DNA of 6,068 bases from Eutrophocola sp963925675 (GCA_963925675.1 CAWUSW010000088.1:1-6068), one strand, 5' to 3'; shown: positions 1-5,370, numbered from the stretch's first letter. The notes: a model not told the origin generated them from the letters alone. Numbers and translations: made by a program.

Positions 1-638
1 TCTGCCCGTGTATATTCACCTGGGGATTTGTCAGGCAAAAACTCCAGCAAGAACGTGATGGCTCGCTCCGCAGCATCTGTGAATTTCTTATCATTCTCTC
101 TGTGCTTTAAATGCACATAGCTATTTGGAAATGCAGAAGCAAGTGGTCTGTACCTACCGCGCAATATCTCCAGTGCTACTGCCTCAACAACATCAAGGTG
201 TGCTGATGGGTCACCTTCCTTATACCAAACATGTTCAAACTCTTCCTTGGATAACTTGTCACTCAACTTATCTTCAAGGTGGTCTAAAAACTTACCTTCA
301 AGTGCTGTTCTCGCCCCATCATCCATTTCAATCTCAGGAGCGATATCATATTCATACAGCATTTGAATTGCTTTCTGGTGAAGGGATGAAGACCTGCGTT
401 TAGGCAACCCTCTCCTGAGCCTGTCAAATTCCTTTTCAACCTGATCATTTAGTTTAAGACATGAGCGCGCAGCCTGAGTTTTATCTCTGGTCTTGAGTGA
501 TTTCAGAAGGGCTGGCTGGGAATAATGCCTGCGCAAGTCTGCCGGAACCTGGCGTCTGTAATACCAGGTATGGCGACCTTTAGGCTTATGTAGGTAATGG
601 AGAGTCAACGAAAATAGTCCCAATCCAATCTGAGTCAC
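1..638 (-). CDS. Tyrosine recombinase (phage-type integrase), N-terminal part, truncated by the window edge
   Basis: Minus-strand reading frame open from about 659 to the left edge, giving 212 codons from the GTG at 638. Residues about 18-75 contain HTWYYRRQVPADLRRHY, then KSLKTRDKTQAARSCLKLND. This is the pattern of the DUF6538-type N-terminal domain of site-specific tyrosine recombinases (seen in the sequence; family assignment from knowledge). The middle is charged and helical, like a core-binding region. The catalytic domain with its R-H-R-Y residues must lie beyond position 1 and is not visible, so activity cannot be judged. Start choice: the GTG at 638-636 has AAGAGG six bases upstream (645-650), while the longer ATG at 659-657 has no Shine-Dalgarno and falls in the likely promoter and operator. 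The longer start would add seven residues. The gene sits just past the 3' end of a tRNA and reads away from it, as integrases at tRNA-borne att sites usually do. It would catalyse integration and excision of its element. Confidence 0.82.
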   Translation of the reverse strand, partial: MTQIGLGLFSLTLHYLHKPKGRHTWYYRRQVPADLRRHYSQPALLKSLKTRDKTQAARSCLKLNDQVEKEFDRLRRGLPKRRSSSLHQKAIQMLYEYDIAPEIEMDDGARTALEGKFLDHLEDKLSDKLSKEEFEHVWYKEGDPSAHLDVVEAVALEILRGRYRPLASAFPNSYVHLKHRENDKKFTDAAERAITFLLEFLPDKSPGEYTRA

Positions 639-644
639 AGTGTA

Positions 645-650
645 CCTCTT
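645..650 (-). promoter_or_regulatory. Ribosome binding site deciding the integrase GTG start
   Basis: On the minus strand these bases read AAGAGG, six bases before GTG at 638-636. No comparable purine run precedes the ATG at 659, so this site favours the GTG start. Confidence 0.5.
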
Positions 651-659
651 TTCATCCAT

Positions 660-677
660 GTATACGATTATGTATAC
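660..677 (-). promoter_or_regulatory. Inverted repeat enclosing a possible -10 box of the integrase gene
   Basis: GTATAC, six bases, GTATAC. The two half-sites are inverted copies, and each is itself palindromic. On the minus strand the bases at 672-667 between them read CATAAT, five of six matches to a -10 hexamer; a weak -35 (TTTATC at 694-689) lies 16 bases upstream. Transcription would then start near 660, leaving a short leader with the AAGAGG before GTG. A repressor or excisionase bound here would block the promoter. The repeat is seen directly; the operator role is inference. Confidence 0.45.
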
Positions 678-734
678 GTTTTGATTGAGATAAACATCTA
701 ACTACTTGATTGTATTGGAACTTTTTACTTAGTA

Positions 735-785
735 TGGCGCGCCCGGAGAGATTCGAACTCCCGACCAACTGGTTCGAAGCCAGTT
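735..785 (-). other. Probable attachment (att) site within the tRNA 3' half
   Basis: Tyrosine recombinases next to a tRNA 3' end usually recombine at the anticodon loop or T-arm and 3' end of that tRNA. The extent given is the 3' half of the tRNA, from the anticodon arm to CCA. No second copy occurs in this window, so the exact core cannot be set. This is inference from arrangement. Confidence 0.4.
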
Positions 786-811
786 ACTCTATCCAGCTGA
801 GCTACGGGCGC
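735..811 (-). tRNA. tRNA-Arg, anticodon TCG (reads CGA)
   Basis: Read on the minus strand, a full 77-base cloverleaf can be folded by eye. The acceptor stem is GCGCCCG/CGGGCGC with discriminator G and an encoded CCA (737-735). The D stem is GCTC/GAGT with one G-T wobble. The anticodon stem ACTGG/CCAGT encloses loop CTTCGAA, with anticodon TCG. The T stem GGGAG/CTCTC has one wobble around TTCGAAT. The gene is intact although an integrase gene lies directly after its 3' end, so the inserting element has kept or restored the tRNA sequence. No clear promoter is visible upstream of its 5' end (812 onward). Confidence 0.96.
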
Positions 812-892
812 AATAAACTTTTGCGGTACTACCTGTTCTTTCTGAAGTGCCGGACATCGCTTCGCTCTTCCGGCCTACGCTGCGGGCGCAAT
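801..892. repeat. Imperfect 14-base direct repeat of the tRNA 5' end, flanking a hairpin segment
   Basis: Positions 801-814 (GCTACGGGCGCAAT, ten to eleven bases of which are the tRNA 5' end) and 879-892 (GCTGCGGGCGCAAT) match at 13 of 14 bases. The 64 bases between them carry a GCCGGA/TCCGGC hairpin. This could be a duplication left by insertion of a small repetitive element, or chance similarity of GC-rich sequence. Confidence 0.4.
849..874. repeat. REP-like imperfect hairpin
   Basis: GCCGGA (849-854) and TCCGGC (869-874) form a six-base stem around a 14-base spacer, and the right arm is followed by CTAC. This is the general shape of repetitive extragenic palindromes of gammaproteobacteria, which have GCCGGA...TCCGGCCTAC ends. 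It lies between the tRNA and the exporter genes, as expected for such elements. Whether it is repeated in the genome cannot be seen from one copy. Confidence 0.4.
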
Positions 893-951
893 CAATTAGT
901 TCAAGGTCGGCAATCATACTCGAAAAGCCGGGCTTGCTCTAGGATTTTGCA

Positions 952-970
952 TTAATCCTTTATGGATTAA
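952..970. promoter_or_regulatory. Inverted repeat, possible operator upstream of the exporter genes
   Basis: TTAATCC (952-958), TTTAT, GGATTAA (964-970): a perfect seven-base inverted repeat with a five-base spacer, 59 bases before the annotated start of the first MFS gene. Its right arm overlaps the weak -35 of the candidate promoter at 963-991, the expected place for a repressor site. A GGATT at 942-946 could also pair with the AATCC, so RNA from further upstream could form alternative hairpins. The regulatory role is inference. Confidence 0.4.
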
Positions 971-991
971 CCACACCCATTCCCGTAAAAT
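963..991 (+). promoter_or_regulatory. Candidate promoter of the exporter genes
   Basis: TAAAAT at 986-991 matches five of six bases of a -10 box. TGGATT at 963-968, 17 bases upstream, is a weak -35 (three of six). Transcription would begin near 998, about 30 bases before the ATG at 1029. Called by eye; the weak -35 would fit a regulated promoter. Confidence 0.35.
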
Positions 992-1028
992 CGCGTCCCT
1001 CTCGATCGCCAAGACTTTTATTCTTTTC

Positions 1029-2330
1029 ATGTCTGAAGATAACGCTATAAAACCAGACGATACACAAGCCGCTAACCCTGCCAGGAAAATGCCGCGGTCT
1101 TTTGCTGCGCTGGAATCTATTCATTTTCGCTGGCTAATTAGCAGTCTTGGTACTTTCTTTCTGGCTATGCAAGGTCAGATGGTGGTGCGCTCGCTGCTGG
1201 CCTGGGAATTGACCGAAAGTACCTTCTCACTGGCGCTGGTCAATCTGGTTATTGCCACCCCCATGTCCATTGGCTTGTTGTTTTCCGGCGCTGTCATTGA
1301 CCGTGTGGAACGGCGCAAGCTCACCATAATCAGTCAGGCCATAGTTTTAGTGAATGAATTGATTGTTCTGGTGTTACTGGTCGCGGGCAAACTGGAATTC
1401 TGGCACCTGCTGGCAACGGCATTTGTGCTCGGTGTTAATTTCCCATTTCTAATGCCGACCCGAACCGCCATGATTTACCCTTTGGTAGGGCGTGAAAAAT
1501 TGGGCAATGCCATGGCGCTGCAGGCAACCTCACTCAATATTGCCCGTATCGTTGGTCCTGCTGGTATGGGCCTGCTTATTCCGCTGATTACCATGCCAGG
1601 GGCTTATCTTGTATCTATATTACTTTACGGGTTCTCTATTTTTGGCATGGTAAAACTACCAAAATCTTATCCGGATAATAAAAACAACAAAGGCTTTTTT
1701 ACCGATGTTAAGTATTCTTTTACTTATGTAGCCAGCAACAAGCCAATACTGCTATGTCTTGTCTTCGGTCTTTTCCCCATGCTACTCGCCATACCTATTA
1801 TTAGTTTCCTGGTGGTATTCACCGAATCCATCTGGCAAGTTGGCGAAACCAAATTGGGCATCATGATGGGCAGTGTCGGTGTAGGCGGTATCATCGGCTC
1901 GCTGTTGGTGGCGCGTTTAGGTGACACCATGAAACGTACTCGGGTAATGATGTTTGCGGCGCTGACCTTTGGCGTATTCCTGGCAGGGTTCAGTATCAGC
2001 CCCTATTATTATGTAGCGCTGCCCATTCTGCTGGTTTCCAATATTTTTGCCAACATGAGTCAGACATTGAACCAGACCCTGGTGCAATTACTGGCTGATA
2101 ATGAAGTGCGCGGGCGGATGTCTTCTCTAATGATGCTCACCGTCGGTCTGACTCCACTTGGTGTTTTGCCTGTTGCCTACTTTGCAGAGTTTTATGGAAT
2201 TGCCAACACTATGTTTGTAGCATGTATTATGCTCGTTCTGGTGGTGCTTGCCTTTTTCATGCTCAGCCCAACGTTGCGTGAACTGGATAAGGATTCAAGA
2301 CTGACCGATGTCCATGAGCTGGGTCACTGA
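1029..2330 (+). CDS. MFS-type exporter, MFS_3 (PF05977-like) family
   Basis: A 433-residue integral inner-membrane protein with about 12 hydrophobic segments between residues 34 and 412, and a polar N-terminal tail. The MFS motif A (G-x-x-x-D-R-x-x-R-R-K-L) lies at 87-98 in the loop after the second membrane segment. Residues 143-175 (PTRTAMIYPLV, then SLNIARIVGPA) and RGRMSS at 361-366 are typical of the MFS_3 branch, which includes the enterobactin exporter EntS and drug efflux proteins. It probably exports a small molecule by proton antiport; the substrate is unknown. The ATG at 1029 has no Shine-Dalgarno. An in-frame ATG at 1089 (residue 21) has AGGA close upstream, so the true start could be there without loss of any membrane segment. 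TGA is followed at once by in-frame TAA, and ACTGAT-A-ATCAGT (2326-2338) forms a small palindrome over the stops. Seventy-six bases separate it from a second, divergent member of the same family. Confidence 0.88.
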   Translation: MSEDNAIKPDDTQAANPARKMPRSFAALESIHFRWLISSLGTFFLAMQGQMVVRSLLAWELTESTFSLALVNLVIATPMSIGLLFSGAVIDRVERRKLTIISQAIVLVNELIVLVLLVAGKLEFWHLLATAFVLGVNFPFLMPTRTAMIYPLVGREKLGNAMALQATSLNIARIVGPAGMGLLIPLITMPGAYLVSILLYGFSIFGMVKLPKSYPDNKNNKGFFTDVKYSFTYVASNKPILLCLVFGLFPMLLAIPIISFLVVFTESIWQVGETKLGIMMGSVGVGGIIGSLLVARLGDTMKRTRVMMFAALTFGVFLAGFSISPYYYVALPILLVSNIFANMSQTLNQTLVQLLADNEVRGRMSSLMMLTVGLTPLGVLPVAYFAEFYGIANTMFVACIMLVLVVLAFFMLSPTLRELDKDSRLTDVHELGH

Positions 2331-2406
2331 TAATCAGTTAGCGCTGTCAGGTTATAATAAGTTTCAAAAAATACTGCCATCAATTAAATACTGAGAATAT
2401 CCAGGA

Positions 2407-4002
2407 ATGTCCGAAGCCGTAGCAAAACCTTCAATGTCGCCCTGGACCCCCTTGCGCAATAATCGTGTATTCCTGTTTCTCTGGATTGCCACTCTGGTTT
2501 CCAATATCGGCACCTGGATGCACGATGTCGCCGCCGGCTGGCTGGTCACCAGTCTTACTGATTCAGAATTTGTGGTGGCACTGATGCAAACAGCCAGCTC
2601 TCTGCCCGCCTTCTTTCTCTTACTACCTTCCGGGGCGCTGGCCGATATCCTTGATCGCCGCCTCTACCTGCTAACTGCCAATATCGGCATGGCCGTGGTG
2701 GCCATACTGCTGGGGATTCTTACCCTGTCCGGCAATGTCCAGGTCTGGTCCTTACTGATACTGACACTGATGATGGGCACCGGCACCGCCATGGTCATGC
2801 CGACCTGGCAATCAATTATTCCTGAAGTGGTCAGTCGCGAAGACCTTCCTGGCGGCATCGCCCTGAATACCATGGGTATGAATATTGCCAGAGTGTTAGG
2901 GGCATTTATCGCCGGTATCATTCTCGCCATTACCGGACCGGGTGCAGTATTTGTTACCAACGCAGTCACCTTCTCTTTAATTATCGTGGTACTCATCCGC
3001 TGGAAACGAAAACCTCCTGAAACCGCCCTGCCTCCCGAGCGCCTTAGTGCCGCAGTGAAAACCGGCTTGCGTTATACCCGGCACTCGCCAGCCCTGCAGT
3101 CCACTATTTTTCGCAGTATCGGTTTTTACTTTTTTGCCAGTGTCATGTGGGCGCTGTTTCCACTTATCGCCCGCGAATTGCTCCAGGCTGATGAATTTAA
3201 ATATGCTGTTTTATTTGGCGCCATCAGTATCGGCGCTATTATTAATGCGCTGTTTATTCCACGTCTGCGCGCCCGTTTTAATAATGATCAACTCATTACC
3301 GGGGCATCCCTGGTCTTTGCCTCCGGCATGATCATTACTGCTTTGACACAGATCTACGTGGTCGCACTTTTTACTCTGGCCTTGTGCGGTTCGGCCTGGA
3401 TCACCGTGATGACCTGCGCGCAAACCGCCGCGCATACCGCTTTACCTAACTGGGTGCGCTCAAGAGGGATAGGTGTATTCCTGACTTTTTTTATGGGTTC
3501 ACTGGCAATTGGCCCTGCGGTATGGGGAGGACTGGCGCAGCTAACCACCATTCCTACAGCTATGTATACAGCCTCCATTTGCCTGATAGTTGCCGCCTTT
3601 TTCACCCAGCGCTGGCCGGTTACCGGCAATGAAACCATGGACCACACGCCCTCGAAACACTGGATACTGCCAGACCCGGCGCTGGAGATTCATCCCGGGC
3701 AGGGACCCGTCATGGTCTGTATTCAATACACCGTAGACCCGGATGCCCGAGAGGAGTTTCTGCATGCCATGGAGCAATTAGGTAAAGCCCGCCGCAGAGA
3801 CGGCGCCTGGGAATGGGGCATTATGGAAAACATCAGTGAGCCATTCAGCTTTCAAGAGTTTTTCCTGCTCAATTCCTGGCTTGATCATTTACGTCAGCAT
3901 GAGAGAATTAGCAAACAGGATGCAATGATCCAGTCCAAAATTCTCGACTTCCTGGTTGCGGATTCAGAGCCAGTCATTACTCATTACATAAAAAGTACAT
4001 AA
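2407..4002 (+). CDS. MFS-type exporter, MFS_3 family, with C-terminal ABM-like domain
   Basis: A 531-residue protein, full length for the PF05977 'transmembrane secretion effector' type. Membrane segments run from about residue 20 to 400. Motif A is GALADILDRRL at 76-86; MPTWQSIIPEV at 131-141, LNTMGMNIARVLG at 153-165 and RSRG at 351-354 fit the family. After a short proline-containing linker, residues about 433-528 form a soluble domain (PVMVCIQYTV, then REEFLHAMEQL, WEWGIMEN, HLRQHERIS). Its pattern is that of the antibiotic-biosynthesis-monooxygenase-like ferredoxin fold known at the C-terminus of this family. That domain should lie in the cytoplasm; its role is not known to me. The ATG at 2407 has CAGGA almost touching it, a tighter spacing than usual. 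An in-frame ATG at 2434 (residue 10) is the alternative but has no clear site. Likely co-transcribed with the upstream MFS gene; TATAAT at 2353-2358 in the gap lacks a convincing -35. Substrate unknown. Confidence 0.9.
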   Translation: MSEAVAKPSMSPWTPLRNNRVFLFLWIATLVSNIGTWMHDVAAGWLVTSLTDSEFVVALMQTASSLPAFFLLLPSGALADILDRRLYLLTANIGMAVVAILLGILTLSGNVQVWSLLILTLMMGTGTAMVMPTWQSIIPEVVSREDLPGGIALNTMGMNIARVLGAFIAGIILAITGPGAVFVTNAVTFSLIIVVLIRWKRKPPETALPPERLSAAVKTGLRYTRHSPALQSTIFRSIGFYFFASVMWALFPLIARELLQADEFKYAVLFGAISIGAIINALFIPRLRARFNNDQLITGASLVFASGMIITALTQIYVVALFTLALCGSAWITVMTCAQTAAHTALPNWVRSRGIGVFLTFFMGSLAIGPAVWGGLAQLTTIPTAMYTASICLIVAAFFTQRWPVTGNETMDHTPSKHWILPDPALEIHPGQGPVMVCIQYTVDPDAREEFLHAMEQLGKARRRDGAWEWGIMENISEPFSFQEFFLLNSWLDHLRQHERISKQDAMIQSKILDFLVADSEPVITHYIKST

Positions 4003-4100
4003 CGTAAGTAACGACTAATTACTATAGAATCGGTTCCAAAATTATTTTTAACGATGTCTGGTCCAGCGCAGTAGCTAATGCCCTATACCCAAAAGCCACT

Positions 4101-4727
4101 ATGAATCCGGAATCTCTAACAACTTTTCTAGCGGCCTCTTTTCTACTCTCTTTAGCACCGGGGCCAGATAATATTTTTGTCTTAACCCAGTCAGCGCTCT
4201 ACGGGAAAAGGCCGGGCATAATCATTACGCTGGGTCTTTGTACCGGCCTTATCGTTCACACTGGCGCCGTTGCCCTAGGTGTCGCCGCTATCTTCATGGT
4301 CAGTGCACGAGCCTTCACCACCCTGAAACTGATCGGTGCAAGCTACCTGCTCTACCTTGCCTGGCAGGCATGGAAGGCATCAGCCAGTTCTCTGGATAAC
4401 AGCCTTGAGACGACACTGCCTTCTATTGGCGCGCTTTATCGCCGCGGCATCATTATGAATCTCAGCAACCCCAAGATTGCAATTTTCTTTCTGGCTTTTC
4501 TGCCCCAGTTTGCCGACCCTGCAAGTGGAAATATGACCCTTCAGTTATTTATGCTCGGATGTATTTTCATACTGGTGTCTTTCATAGTATTTAGCATTAT
4601 CGCTTGTCTGGCAGGCTTGATTGCCGAATATTTCAAGCGCTCCAAGCATGCGCAAATATTACTAAATCGAATTGCAGCTCTGGTATTTACCAGTCTCGCC
4701 CTTCGGCTGGCCACGATTAGCCGCTGA
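4101..4727 (+). CDS. LysE/RhtB-family amino-acid exporter
   Basis: A 208-residue protein, the normal length for LysE/RhtB translocators, with about six membrane segments. Family marks are LAPGPDNIFVLTQSALYGKR at 18-37 (conserved PGPD segment in the first helix and the following basic loop), LGLCTGLIVHT at 44-54, KLIGASYLLYLAWQAWKA at 76-93, and NLSNPKIAIFFLAFLPQF at 120-137. Members export amino acids or related compounds (homoserine, threonine, lysine, cysteine metabolites) across the inner membrane; the substrate here cannot be assigned. The ATG at 4101 has no clear Shine-Dalgarno, but the protein starts at the usual distance from the PGPD motif, so the start is probably right. It follows the second MFS gene by 98 bases. 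That gap has TATAGAAT at 4024-4031 but no convincing -35, and no terminator. An operon with the MFS genes is possible but unproven. Confidence 0.93.
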   Translation: MNPESLTTFLAASFLLSLAPGPDNIFVLTQSALYGKRPGIIITLGLCTGLIVHTGAVALGVAAIFMVSARAFTTLKLIGASYLLYLAWQAWKASASSLDNSLETTLPSIGALYRRGIIMNLSNPKIAIFFLAFLPQFADPASGNMTLQLFMLGCIFILVSFIVFSIIACLAGLIAEYFKRSKHAQILLNRIAALVFTSLALRLATISR

Positions 4728-4819
4728 ATTTTCCAATTATCTTTCCAATAGCTACCCGCTCCGATCCCGCCTAACCATGGGCAATTCCTGCCAAAATCTG
4801 CCCTATATAGAGTGTGTCT

Positions 4820-4834
4820 CTGCTCACAGAGCAG
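4820..4834 (+). other. Small hairpin without T tract
   Basis: CTGCTC, ACA, GAGCAG: a perfect six-base stem with a three-base loop. An alternative pairing CTCTG/CAGAG uses overlapping bases. No run of T follows, so it is not an obvious terminator. It may protect the 3' end of the exporter mRNA or be chance. Confidence 0.35.
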
Positions 4835-4875
4835 TCAATAATTCCCATCGACATGAAAAAAACCTCAACAAGCCG

Positions 4876-4881
4876 TATAAT
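4876..4881 (+). promoter_or_regulatory. TATAAT box, possible promoter of the small gene
   Basis: A perfect -10 hexamer. The best -35-like sequence, TCGACA at 4848-4853 (five of six), is 22 bases away, too far for a normal sigma70 promoter, so confidence is low. If used, transcription would start near 4888, directly before the hairpin at 4890-4919, giving the small gene a structured leader of about 140 bases. Confidence 0.3.
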
Positions 4882-4889
4882 GCTTAACC

Positions 4890-4925
4890 GCGCAAAATTT
4901 TCAAAGGGGAAAATTGCGCATTTTT
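4890..4925 (+). terminator. Terminator-like hairpin (end of exporter genes, or leader attenuator)
   Basis: Left arm GCGCAAAATTTTC (4890-4902), loop AAAGGG, right arm GAAAATTGCGC (4909-4919); 11 base pairs form if two A bases of the left arm bulge. ATTTTT follows (4920-4925). This suits an intrinsic terminator on the plus strand, 160 bases after the LysE-family gene. Because it also lies just after the TATAAT box, it could act inside the leader of the small gene. Confidence 0.55.
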
Positions 4926-4949
4926 CCAGGCAACCCACTTACAACTTAG

Positions 4950-4965
4950 GCCCTTCAGAAAGGGC
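4950..4965 (+). other. Hairpin in the probable leader of the small gene
   Basis: GCCCTT (4950-4955), CAGA, AAGGGC (4960-4965): a perfect six-base stem with a four-base loop and no T run after it. It lies about 65 bases before the start codon at 5032, so it could be a 5'-leader structure. Confidence 0.4.
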
Positions 4966-5020
4966 TTGTCTGATTAATCGGTGGCTCTGAGAAATAAATA
5001 TCTTTTCAAATAAATATAAA

Positions 5021-5026
5021 AAAGGA
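5021..5026 (+). promoter_or_regulatory. Strong ribosome binding site of the small gene
   Basis: AAAGGA ends five bases before ATG at 5032, in an A-rich unstructured stretch. It is the clearest Shine-Dalgarno in the window, which argues that the 65-codon frame is a real, well-translated gene. Confidence 0.75.
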
Positions 5027-5031
5027 TAAAC

Positions 5032-5229
5032 ATGGCTAGCGCAAAAAGAGCTAAAAGCAAACTCGTTAAAGAACAACCTGATGATATCTCAAGAGATAAC
5101 GTTGATACTCATATTGCTGCCTTCCTTGCAGAGGGCGGGAAAATCCAGGAGATTCCTCTTGGCGTAAGTGGTCAGGTTGCCACATCCGGCCCACGACACA
5201 TTACTCTGGGCAAACGTCACAGCGGTTAA
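5032..5229 (+). CDS. Small protein with a SutA-like RNA-polymerase-binding segment
   Basis: A 65-residue soluble protein with no signal peptide or membrane segment. The N-terminus is lysine/arginine-rich (residues 4-14), followed by an acidic stretch (16-26) and a predicted helix running into AAFLAEGGKIQEIP (29-42). The tail is small and polar, ending in LGKRHSG. The FLxxGGKIQEI segment resembles the conserved C-terminal part of SutA, a Pseudomonas protein that binds RNA polymerase and adjusts transcription in slow growth. The long acidic N-terminal region of SutA is absent, so this would be a reduced relative or a separate small family sharing the motif. Family assignment is from memory and tentative; that it is a gene is well supported by the ribosome site, an own terminator and a compact coding frame. 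It appears to be transcribed alone, between a terminator-like hairpin upstream and a strong terminator downstream. Confidence 0.75.
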   Translation: MASAKRAKSKLVKEQPDDISRDNVDTHIAAFLAEGGKIQEIPLGVSGQVATSGPRHITLGKRHSG

Positions 5230-5270
5230 GGCCCTAATTCAAATAATAATAATTATAGGCGCTCGCATTA

Positions 5271-5311
5271 CCCCGCCGGGGACTTTCCAGAAATCTCCTG
5301 TACCCACAGGA
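5271..5311 (+). other. Two hairpins in the 3' region of the small gene
   Basis: CCCCG-C-CGGGG (5271-5281) is a perfect palindrome that can form only a strained hairpin as RNA. TCCTGT-ACCC-ACAGGA (5296-5311) is a perfect six-base stem with a four-base loop. Both lie between the stop codon at 5229 and the terminator at 5326-5359, so they should be in the 3' untranslated RNA. They might stabilise the message or belong to a 3'-derived small RNA. Confidence 0.4.
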
Positions 5312-5325
5312 TACTATTAGCAGAC

Positions 5326-5359
5326 AATAAGGCCCGTTTAACACGGGCCTTATTTTTTT
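5326..5359 (+). terminator. Intrinsic (rho-independent) terminator of the small gene
   Basis: AATAAGGCCCG (5326-5336) and CGGGCCTTATT (5344-5354) form a perfect 11-base stem with GC-rich top around loop TTTAACA, and the run of seven T at 5353-5359 completes the terminator. It separates the small gene from the NnrD gene. The AATAA at the base could let it act partly on the opposite strand, but no gene there needs it. Confidence 0.92.
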
Positions 5360-5370
5360 GTGTTGATAAT

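Larger units (their letters stand above)
1..734. mobile_element. Edge of a tRNA-Arg-associated integrated element (genomic island or prophage)
   Basis: The integrase gene begins about 75-100 bases from the 3' CCA of the tRNA-Arg gene, with only a control region between. This order (tRNA 3' end, att site, int) marks one end of many islands and prophages. The tRNA is complete, so this junction carries the restored tRNA copy. The attachment core should lie within the tRNA 3' half (about 735-785), with a second partial copy at the far end of the element, outside this window. Element type and cargo cannot be determined here. The boundary at 734/735 is inferred from the tRNA end. Confidence 0.6.
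4728..5031. other. Non-coding region between the LysE-family gene and the small SutA-like gene
   Basis: About 300 bases with no convincing gene; a frame reading 4672-4887 overlaps the exporter and has neither a ribosome site nor a recognisable product. It contains hairpins at 4820-4834, 4890-4919 and 4950-4965 and a TATAAT box at 4876-4881, then an A+T-rich tract (about 4990-5025) leading to the ribosome binding site of the next gene. Confidence 0.7.

Noticed and set aside
125..403. Plus-strand frame of 92 codons opposite the integrase
   Set aside because: Antisense shadow of the integrase reading, with no recognisable domain or ribosome binding site.
864..872. GCTCTTCCG, nine bases of the reverse-complement Illumina adapter inside the window
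   Set aside because: The match stops after nine bases, and the right arm of the REP-like hairpin explains the sequence. It is not a second adapter or a chimeric join.
710..955. Plus-strand frame of 81 codons beginning before the tRNA, containing ARPERFELPTNWFEAS
   Set aside because: This is the well-known spurious protein made by translating the antisense strand of a tRNA gene (RPERFELPT-type). It lies wholly over the tRNA and spacer and has no ribosome site.
2353..2358. TATAAT between the two MFS genes as an internal promoter
   Set aside because: No -35-like sequence at a usable distance and the gap is only 76 bases; an A+T-rich coincidence is as likely.
3211..3777. Minus-strand frames of 74 to 97 codons inside the second MFS gene
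   Set aside because: Composition shadows opposite a clearly coding membrane protein; low-complexity products without domains.
4672..4887. Plus-strand frame of 71 codons overlapping the end of the LysE-family gene
   Set aside because: It starts inside the exporter in another frame, runs through the hairpin and TATAAT region, has no ribosome site and resembles nothing I know.
5278..5288. GGGGACTTTCC, identical to a eukaryotic NF-kappaB site
   Set aside because: Bacterial context; a chance match in the 3' region of the small gene.
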